From assembly GCF_001640805.2 (NCBI RefSeq), contig NC_066838.1, forward strand, positions 1,613,530-1,677,529: DNA of 64,000 nucleotides, read 5' to 3'. Below, in pieces: positions 57,501 through 64,000 of the stretch (position 1 is its first letter; each line of letters starts with the position of its first letter). The notes beneath the pieces are model-generated. The model saw nothing but the letters and a program-made list of their open reading frames with translations, was not told where the DNA came from and did no database searches. A program made the translations under genes and the position numbers. The DNA is from Lates calcarifer (taxonomy: Eukaryota; Chordata; Actinopteri; Centropomidae).

Positions 57501-59973
57501 AATACAACAAACTGAGTAATATTATATTCAGTCTGGGTACCATGGCCTGGTGTAGGAAGGGTAGGGGCCTTTTCCATTCAGTATCTGTGTACAGAGGCAC
57601 ACATCCACACCTCCACGTACTGATGTATATTACAAAATTTTATATAATTCAGTTATCATAATTTATAACAACACATTTGATTTCTTGTCAGTAAATTATA
57701 CTTCAGCAAAAAGACACATACATATGAATCTTGCTGCTTTAACAGTGCTGGTTATGAGGATTTTTATTTTTCTGAAGGATCAGTCCCACTGAATGGGCTG
57801 AGCCAGATGTGGAGGAGCACAGTTTCACGTTGCTGCACAGCTTCTGGTACATCACAGGAGCTCTCACCCTGCAAGGTAACCCTGCAGTCAGCTAAATGGA
57901 ACCACAGGCACAGAAACACACACACTCCTGCTGGCCGCTTCTTTCTATACTGTACACTCTGTTAGAATAAATACATTGCATTGCAACCTGAATATTGCAC
58001 AGTATGTTACAATGCTTTGACAAATGTTTCACAATATGAAACATTCCTTTTGTGGTTTTGGCAAACTGAATCATAAAAACTGAGCCAGAGCAATCATAAA
58101 ATAATACTGTATACTGACATCAAACAAAATTCAGGATGGTGATCATCATCAGTAAACCCAATCTTCATTGTTTTAAACTGAGCATGAATTTAAATAATTA
58201 TTACATTTTAACTTTTAAAAGCAATGGGTTGCTTGGGTTTCCATCCAAAATGCAGCCCTGTTCACTGGATACTTCATTCTGCAATAGCAGCCATTTGACT
58301 GCTGTCTGTATCCTCTCAGGTGCTGGTCCTCACCCTAAAGCCCTGTCTGGACGTCTAGTCAGCGCCATCTGGTGGCTGTTTGCTGTCATGCTGCTGGCCT
58401 GCTACTTTGGCAACTTCAACTCCATGTTGCACTCCAACAGCAAACATGTTTCTATCAAGAGCTTTGAAGATCTTGCGAACCAGGATGTGATCAATTATGG
58501 CACAGTTGATGCTGGATCCACCATGCTTTTCTTTAAGGCACGTCCAGCAGCTCCTAACTAACTAGGGGTTTACAGTTGTTAGAGCTGGTCTGAGACAAGT
58601 TGATACACTGATTGAACAACGTGCAGTCCTGATATCTTGTACACCTGTTTAGAGCACATGAAAGGATTAAGATTTTTTTTTTTCATGCTTTTTTCCTCCA
58701 GAATTCCAACAACCCTGTATACCGGCGTATCTACCAGAACATGGAACGTAAGAAGAGCTACGTGTCCAACATGGAGGAAGGTATTCGACGTGCCCAGGAG
58801 GGAAACTTTGCCTTCATTGGTGAGGCAGTGTCCTTGGACTTGACTGTGGCGCGCTACTGTAAATTGATCCGATCACAGGAGGTCATTGCTATGAGAGCCT
58901 ACTCCATCGCAGCACCTCTTGGTGAGTCCTTTGGCCCTGTCCAGATGCTTTCTATTGTCTGGAGAGGCAAGTTGCTTTTTAATGGCACTTAAAGCAACAC
59001 TATGTACCTTTTTTGTACAGCAGCCTCTGCAGCCAAAAGTGGTAATTACAGGATATTGGTGCATTGAATTCTGTTGGACTCCAGTCTGAGCAATTACAGG
59101 TACTGGAAGCAGTGTAGGGCCATTGAGTTTTGACCACTCAGTTCTGCACTTCTTGTAGAACATTGTAGCCTATCAACCCAAGTTACATAGAGCAAGAACA
59201 GGCATTCAGGGCACAGGATGGGAATGGAGGAATCACCCTGCTTCCTGTTACAAGTCAGTGTACTGCCAAAATTAAATCAAAATTTAAATATTTTGAGTAA
59301 AAATAGCTGCATAATGTTGCTTTAACAAAATTCCTCACCACTGAAATTGTGATGTACTTTTAATTAGACTGTACTAATACTCTTGGAGTAATATGGGAGT
59401 AAATCCCTGTAGCAGGTTCAGTTGGTGGAAGGCCTAAAACCAGAATAGTGGAGGCTGTTAGGGCAACAGGTTAATGTTCATTGTTTTGGAGTGAGATGCT
59501 CAGCAGTCTCTTTGTTTTCTCACACCACCTCTCTTTGCTCCACCAGGTTCCCCGCTGGTCAAAAACCTAACCATGGCCATCCTCCAGCTCAGTGAGTCTG
59601 GTGAACTTACATACCTGCGGGACAAGTGGTGGGCCAGCAGCTGCGTGGGTGCTGATGCGGACCACACCTCCGAAGCTCTACAGCCCCACCATCTGAGAGG
59701 CCTCTTCCTCCTTCTGGGTCTAGGACTTGCTGTCGGGGTACTGCTGGCCCTGCTGGAGCTCTTGTCCAGGGCCCGAACTCAAGCTAAGGATGGCAAGGTA
59801 GGGAAGAGTATTACAAGATGTAATTACATCATGGACTAACTTAATTCCTTACTTTTTCTTCTTTACTTTCACAGAAATCATGCTGCTCTGTGTTGACAGC
59901 AGAGCTGAACCGGAGGTTTGGCAGCGGAGGGGAGAGTGCAGAACAAGACAACTCAGACAAAAGCAAAGCCTAA
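51532..59973 (+). CDS. kainate-binding-protein-type ionotropic glutamate receptor, 461 aa
   Basis: Membrane glutamate/kainate receptor of the short type known in fish, frog and chick (glial/neuronal kainate-binding proteins). Coding exons: 51532-51595, 54678-54709, 56335-56514, 57015-57238, 57778-57875, 58320-58537, 58702-58921, 59547-59797, 59875-59973; all phases fit. Residues 1-21 are a signal peptide. The large amino-terminal domain of true AMPA/kainate receptors is absent. S1 holds LEGYCIDL and Arg107 (TLTAVRE). M1 is about 148-165, re-entrant loop about 188-200 (FWYITGALTLQG), M3 about 214-236. S2 holds Ser266-Thr267 (GSTMLFF), Glu313 and the disulfide pair Cys325/Cys378. M4 is about 396-418. 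An NLT glycosylation site is at Asn352. The M3 gate motif (SYTANLAAF in channels) reads ACYFGNFNS, and Leu occupies the usual Q/R site; channel activity is therefore doubtful. Confidence 0.94.
51596..54677 (+). other. KBP intron, 3.1 kb
   Basis: It holds a retroposon copy at 53080-53345. The stretch 53580-54480 is relatively G/C-rich, non-repetitive by eye and carries no exon I can support; it may hold regulatory DNA. The rest shows nothing. Confidence 0.5.
53080..53345 (-). repeat. teleost retroposon-like repeat
   Basis: GGGTTCTCTCTGGGTACTCC, then CCAAAGACATGCAGGTTAGG, ...AACGGATAAGTGGAGTAAAT and ATGGATGGATG. It is the reverse orientation of the family at 34145-34440. Confidence 0.8.
54678..54709 (+). 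CDS. KBP coding exon 2: 32-nt micro-exon
   Basis: It encodes DAKELSITTIK, the first S1 strand. It completes the Gly/Asp split codon, ends phase 0 (AAG|GTATTG) and leads directly into QDPYTMSKGSELEGYC. This is the expected iGluR order, so no exon is missing. Confidence 0.85.
54710..56334 (+). other. KBP intron, 1.6 kb
   Basis: No feature recognised; acceptor TTGTTTCTTCAG. Confidence 0.55.
56335..56514 (+). CDS. KBP coding exon 3: S1 ligand-binding lobe
   Basis: It encodes QDPYTMSKGSELEGYCIDLI through WNGMIGEIIRG, 60 codons, phase 0. LEGYCIDL and the KDNRYGSMDSSGNWNGMIGE stretch are iGluR S1 signatures. Donor GGG|GTAAGT. Confidence 0.96.
57015..57238 (+). CDS. KBP coding exon 4: S1 end and M1
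   Basis: It encodes EADLAVASLTLTAVREQFVD to IFLVGR. Arg107, which binds the ligand alpha-carboxylate, and Thr102 are present. The first membrane helix is WVGILIAFLLTGLCIFLVG. Confidence 0.96.
57778..57875 (+). CDS. KBP coding exon 5: M1-M2 linker and re-entrant loop
   Basis: It encodes ISPTEWAEPDVEEHSFTLLH to GALTLQ. The pore loop FWYITGALTLQ has Leu where AMPA/kainate subunits have the edited Gln/Arg. Confidence 0.95.
58320..58537 (+). CDS. KBP coding exon 6: M3 and start of S2
   Basis: It encodes GAGPHPKALSGRLVSAIWWL through TMLFFK. M3 is IWWLFAVMLLACYFGNFNSM. Ser266-Thr267 ligand contacts lie in DAGSTMLFF. The exon ends AAG followed by GC, not GT. Confidence 0.95.
58538..58701 (+). other. 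GC-AG intron (164 nt)
   Basis: The junction is TTTAAG|GCACGT ... TTTTTTCCTCCAG|AATTCC. Using the nearby GT (58542) would add 4 nt and break the S2 frame, so the GC donor is the only one that gives the conserved FFKNSNNP. Confidence 0.8.
58702..58921 (+). CDS. KBP coding exon 7: S2 ligand-binding lobe
   Basis: It encodes NSNNPVYRRIYQNMERKKSY to AYSIAAPL. Glu313 in FIGEAVSLDL contacts the ligand amino group; Cys325 is half of the conserved disulfide. Confidence 0.96.
58989..59325. mobile_element. TTAA-flanked non-autonomous element, 337 bp
   Basis: It starts TTAAAGCAACACTATGTA and ends GCATAATGTTGCTTTAA; inverted ends TTAAAGCAACA(C/T)TATG. Same family as 24997-25545, shorter. TTAA at both ends fits piggyBac-type insertion. 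Confidence 0.75.
59547..59797 (+). CDS. KBP coding exon 8: S2 end and M4
   Basis: It encodes GSPLVKNLTMAILQLSESGE to AKDGK. It holds the NLT glycosylation site, Cys378 (SSCVG), and M4 (LFLLLGLGLAVGVLLALLEL). Donor AAG|GTAGGG. Confidence 0.96.
59875..59973 (+). CDS. KBP coding exon 9: short cytoplasmic tail
   Basis: It encodes KSCCSVLTAELNRRFGSGGE to SKA-stop, 32 codons. The Cys pair next to the membrane could be palmitoylated (inference). No PDZ ligand is evident. Confidence 0.93.
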   Translation, partial: KSCCSVLTAELNRRFGSGGESAEQDNSDKSKA

Positions 59974-60405
59974 AGAAATAATCTACACATTAGCTTTTGA
60001 TAAGATAGTGTCAGAGATGAGAATAAGCCAAGAGCCTCTGCTCCATTCCATCGATACTAGCTTTTTCTGTGTTTTTGTAGTGACAGCCACATGTTGTGTG
60101 GTCATTCAGTGTGTTTTGTACTCTTCCAGAAAAGCTGGGTGACCACGTAGAGTGCTATCAACTAGTAGTTACAGCAGATTAGGCAACAAACCAAGGGACA
60201 TAGAGCTTCAAACTACATGTACACCATATACTATACTGTACTATACTAATCACTCTGACTTAACTGTTTAATGATGTTGCATGTTGTCAGATACCCATGT
60301 CCCACTCCTAACTAACATGCATACATCTCTTCTAGAGCATTGATAGTCTTATAATAGTTGCTGTTTGCTTGTATTTTTCAAATAAAGTCCCCAATATCTC
60401 AAACG
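59974..60405 (+). other. KBP 3' UTR and polyadenylation signal
   Basis: AATAAA at 60381-60386 ends the transcript about 410 nt after the stop codon. Confidence 0.75.
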
Positions 60406-60495
60406 CTCTTTTATTGCAAAGTATACACTGCATCTTTATTTGTCATGGTGGAAAATTATATTTGGAAATTGTTAGGTCTTTCTCTGTAAATATAA

Positions 60496-60600
60496 TAGCC
60501 TAAAGAGTATGGACTAGACCTGCTCTATATGAAAAGTACCTTGATATAACTTCTGTTGTGATTCAGTGCTATATAAATAAAATTGAATTGAATTGAATTG
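60496..60600 (-). repeat. teleost retroposon tail
   Basis: It reads GACCTGCTCTATATGAAAAG and on to AATAAAATTGAATTGAATTG, ending in GAATT repeats. It is the same family as 50355-50450 in reverse. Confidence 0.8.
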
Positions 60601-61199
60601 ACCACAAAATCCAGGTAATCAATCAGTCCCTATCACTTGATAGGGAAGCCACTGTACATACTGTTGAGAAGACAAAATGAATGTTAGATCCAGGATAGCT
60701 GTATTTTAACAAAGCAAAGAGTGACTGCAATATACTGAGAAGCAGAGAAGATGATTATGCTGCAGGAGTTCTTTTAAAAGTTTGTATGATCATTTTGGTG
60801 TGAACATGTATCACTACTTAAGGGAAGAGAAAATTATTTTTCTCAGCAAACAATTAATGCATATCATCACATAACCAAACTAGGCAGACATGCAACTCAC
60901 CACTATATGACGCAAGGTAACACAACCTTTAAAAAAAAGCTATGAGGGGACTGCTATGAATGCATGAATGAAAGTACCAGGCTTTTGCTAAAAATGAGCC
61001 CTTCTCCACCTCAGGAACCTGGGTCCAGAGGGCAGAATAGTGAAGTGTTGGTTAATTGAGTGTGTGATGCCCTGTGCTATTGTGTTTGCAATATATGTGG
61101 AGGCCTCACAATTGAGCTTTTGGAGTTTGGGTGTGGGGAGATCTATTATCTTGGGAGCAGTGTTGATGATGCATGAGAGTTTTGCCTTTTTGTGACAAA
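60601..61199. other. intergenic, nothing recognised
   Basis: No ORF with known similarity and no clear repeat, though it may be the decayed 3' part of the LINE listed next. Confidence 0.4.
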
Positions 61200-62426
61200 G
61201 AGGATGTTAAAGAAACAGGTGGAGCAGTAGAGTAAAATGGGTTGAACAGTGCTTGAGTACAGCCTTAAAAGGAAGTGGGAGAGTGACATAGAGTCCTTTT
61301 AGTTTCTGGATTACCAGTAATCTTTGATAACACCTTTCCTGAATGTCCTTTGTGTGCTGGTCAAAGCTGAACTCATTGTCCCATTGTTATAACACAATGG
61401 GGCACTAACGAATTCGAAACTAACTTTTCTACCAACGACTGTCACCCTAACGACTGTCGTTGGCACATGGAGCACAAAGGATCCATGACATCATCAGTCT
61501 TGTGAAAGCCCTCACAGAGGTTAAATACCTGGGTCTCCACACCAAACTTTAGTTGGACCAGTCCCAGCCTGGTCAGATGCGTGCAGGTACTGAAGAAGCC
61601 TCTTGGATGAGAGGTGAAACGTCTTCCTAGACAGCAACTAAGTCCAGTTGCGTTTAAATTTCCTTGAGATAACTATGTCCTGGATGAATGGGAATATTCA
61701 CAGGCTCATTGTCCAACGAGAGTCCAAGATATTTGAAGCTGTCAATCATTTCAACTGTTTGGTTGTTGATGAGGATGGGGTACTAAGGTGACGGCGCCCT
61801 TATTACTAGGTCCTCTGTTTCCCTGACATTGAGGTAGAGGTGGTGAAGTGAGCAGGCCATGTTGAGATAGTCTGGAACAAAATGGTTGTTGTAAGAAGAG
61901 GAAGAATGGCAGTGTCATCAGAGTATTAGAGGTAGGTGGTGGTGGCTGTGGGGGTAGTACATCATAGATGTACAGTGTATAGAGAAATGGGCTCAGCACA
62001 CAACCCTGCAGTGCACCAGTGTTGATGGTGAGTGCAGGGCCTACCAGACCCCTTTGCCCTATATGTCACTTAGGATATTGCCTAGGACATGAATCAGATG
62101 GAGGAGGTGGTGGGGGTGCCCCTCTTGGTCCTGTAGGCAAATTGGAGTGGGTCCAATTGTTGATCAACAATTGGCAGGATAGTGTGTAGCAGCTGCTTCT
62201 CCAGGCACTTCATTAGTATGGATGTGAGGGGAGCAGGGTGGTAGTGATTGAGTTCTGTGGGTTGAGATTTTCTGGGCACAGAGATTGTTGTTAGTTTTCC
62301 AGAGGATGGATATTGTGGCAGACCAGTATGATTCACAGAAGAATGAGTTAAGGTTTGGCTAGAGTTCCATGGTACAGGACTTGAGCACCCTTGATCACCT
62401 CTGACAATGTACATCCTCGTTAACAC
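61200..62426 (-). mobile_element. degenerate LINE reverse-transcriptase fragment
   Basis: On the minus strand, RT pieces occur in order: VPRKSQPTELNHYHPAPLTS, CLEKQLLHTILPIVDQQLDP, LQFAYRTKRGT (62426-62094), then LSPFLYTLYIYDVL (about 61999-61950) and a C-terminal remnant. AGCCTCTTGGATGAGAGGTG at about 61596 is 3' sequence common to fish LINEs. Frames are broken. Confidence 0.8.
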
Positions 62427-63555
62427 ATTCTTCCATGTAGTCCTGGATGTTGAAGCAACAGAAAAATTTGTTCAGTTTACTAATGAAAAGTTTGTTGATG
62501 TTGATAGTCTGCATTTGGGTTCACACGCAAGATTGTTTAGTGTTCATGTTACTAAATGTATGCCCCAGTTTGTCTCTGCATTTCAGTTTTACTCTACAAA
62601 CCTTGTTTTTGAAGACCATTGGAATGCTTTGTAACACACATGAATATCAAAAAAGCTAATGAAAAATGCAATAAAGTAATACACAATGGATAAGTGAGGC
62701 GAGTCAGTAGTTTAAAAGGAAATGTTAAAATACATAAATACATGACACACATATTAACTACAAAGTTACATTAGCATCACCAGCCACTGTTTATGGGGCC
62801 AGAGCTTGTGACATAGAGGCTTGACTGAGTAATTGTCTCTTCATGCTCTGTTCACCTTTGTGTGTGACCACTTGGAGGTGCTATTGGATTTCTATTGGTG
62901 TGAAGCTCAGTAGGGTTTGTCTCACGTCATTTCATTGATCATATTCTTCTGTACAGCAAAGAACTTAAGTAACACACACAGCCCTCTCAATATACACGCA
63001 GTAGACTCACAGTGGATGTACTGCCTTCAGTATTTAACATAGTAAATCGTTTTACTGAACACAATACATGAGTTAAAGGCTGTTGCATTTGAGGTGTAGT
63101 GCTGATATAATTCAGTAGCTGTTGACACAAGTGATGTTGTAGTAAATAACATGAAAGGTGTGCTCCAACCCCGAGTACACAAGGCTGAGTTAACATTCAG
63201 GAAAAGCAGGAGAATGCCACAGCCAGGGGGGCTCTAAAGACTCCAGATTCTATGTCAGTTTGTTTGAAGTGATTTGATTAAGTTGAAATCTGTTTAGAAA
63301 TATGCGGCACTAAACTTAAGTGTGTGTGGAGGCTAAAAGCAAATTCTCTGCAGTTCTTCATCTACATACAACATCTCTCCTCACGTAGCTGCAAACTTAA
63401 CAAACCTTTCACCTTTCAGCAAAGGTTGCTGCTTTGAATGAGAAATATGTGATTCATGTAGAGCAGAAAAAGTCTTTATTTGTGTGTACATATGTGTGGA
63501 TGTGTGTGGGTGGCTAGGTGGGTGTGGCTTCTTATTGCTTTGCTATATTCTCTAT
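62427..63555. other. intergenic, nothing recognised
   Basis: AT-rich sequence with short ORFs lacking any recognisable similarity or splice-supported structure. Confidence 0.5.
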
Positions 63556-63740
63556 TGGTAAATGGTAAATGGAGTGCATTTATATAACACTTCTAATCTA
63601 TTGACCACTCAAAGTGCTTTACAATGTATGTCTCATTCACCAATTCACATGCATGCATTCATACACTGATGGTGCAGCATCAGGAGCAATTAGGGATTCA
63701 GTGTCTTGCTCAAGGACACTTTGACTTTTGACTTTCACTG
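63556..63740 (+). repeat. teleost retroposon tail
   Basis: GGTAAATGGAGTGCATTTAT, then GACCACTCAAAGTGCTTTAC, ...CATTCATACACTGATGGTG... and CTTGCTCAAGGACACTTTGA follow the order of a common fish repeat. Confidence 0.8.
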
Positions 63741-64000
63741 CTAATGCCAAGGATTTGACTTGAATCCCTCTAGTAACTAAACCCCATCAACACTTTCTGT
63801 TTCACATGGATATATGTCACATTACTTAGTATGAAGATACTCTAACTTCTGTTTCACTGTGACTTTCATGTCCCTCTGTCACTTTGAGGAAGACTACAGT
63901 GAGAAATCAGTCAAGATGTTTTTAAGACTGTTTTTTAAACAGCATCTACTCTGTTCAGTGTGTGGAGAAAGACTTTTAGGCAACAGTGTCAAATTAAGAG

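Noticed and set aside
1..64000. tRNA, rRNA, CRISPR or bacterial-type operon features
   Set aside because: None seen; the gene structure and repeats are those of a teleost nuclear genome.

Overview
This window is animal nuclear DNA, almost certainly from a ray-finned (percomorph-like) teleost. The genes are split into short GT-AG exons. Introns are full of CA/TA microsatellites, and the interspersed repeats (Tc1/mariner, hAT-like, TTAA-flanked elements, LINE fragments, teleost retroposon tails) are of kinds common in fish. There are no operons, CRISPR arrays or recognisable tRNA/rRNA genes.

Region 1 (1-47085, plus strand) is most of one gene, phospholipase C eta-2 (plch2). The start codon and first part of the PH domain lie off the left edge. 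I could place 20 constitutive coding exons, all phase-consistent, giving in order: rest of PH domain, EF hands, catalytic X barrel half, acidic X-Y linker, Y half, C2 domain and a very long Ser/Pro-rich tail. There is also a candidate 78-nt cassette exon and a candidate frame-breaking 29-nt exon. One intron (2055-2294) is a textbook U12-type AT-AC intron. The tail exon changes reading frame once near 45407-45430, so the deposited sequence as read does not connect to the conserved C-terminus without a 1-base correction or an unusual splice.

Region 2 (47086-51178) is intergenic. It holds a broken Tc1-like transposon with a nested 242-bp inverted-repeat element, and a roughly 0.7-kb near-tandem duplication whose second copy ends about 60 bp before the TATA box of the next gene.

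Region 3 (about 51209-60400, plus strand) is a complete kainate-binding-protein-type ionotropic glutamate receptor. It has a non-coding first exon and 9 coding exons encoding 461 residues: signal peptide, split ligand-binding core, three membrane segments plus a re-entrant loop, and no amino-terminal domain. The ligand-binding residues are kept, while the gate motif in M3 is strongly altered. One of its introns has a GC donor.

Region 4 (60401-64000) has no gene I recognise. It carries a LINE reverse-transcriptase remnant on the minus strand and two teleost retroposon-tail repeats.

The two genes are adjacent and in the same orientation. Both relate to neuronal or glial calcium and glutamate signalling, but nothing in the sequence shows co-regulation. 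Nothing here looks like a wholly new system. The items most worth checking are the AT-AC intron, the tail frameshift, a transposon that duplicated part of a 5' splice site, the cassette exon, and the altered gate of the glutamate receptor.
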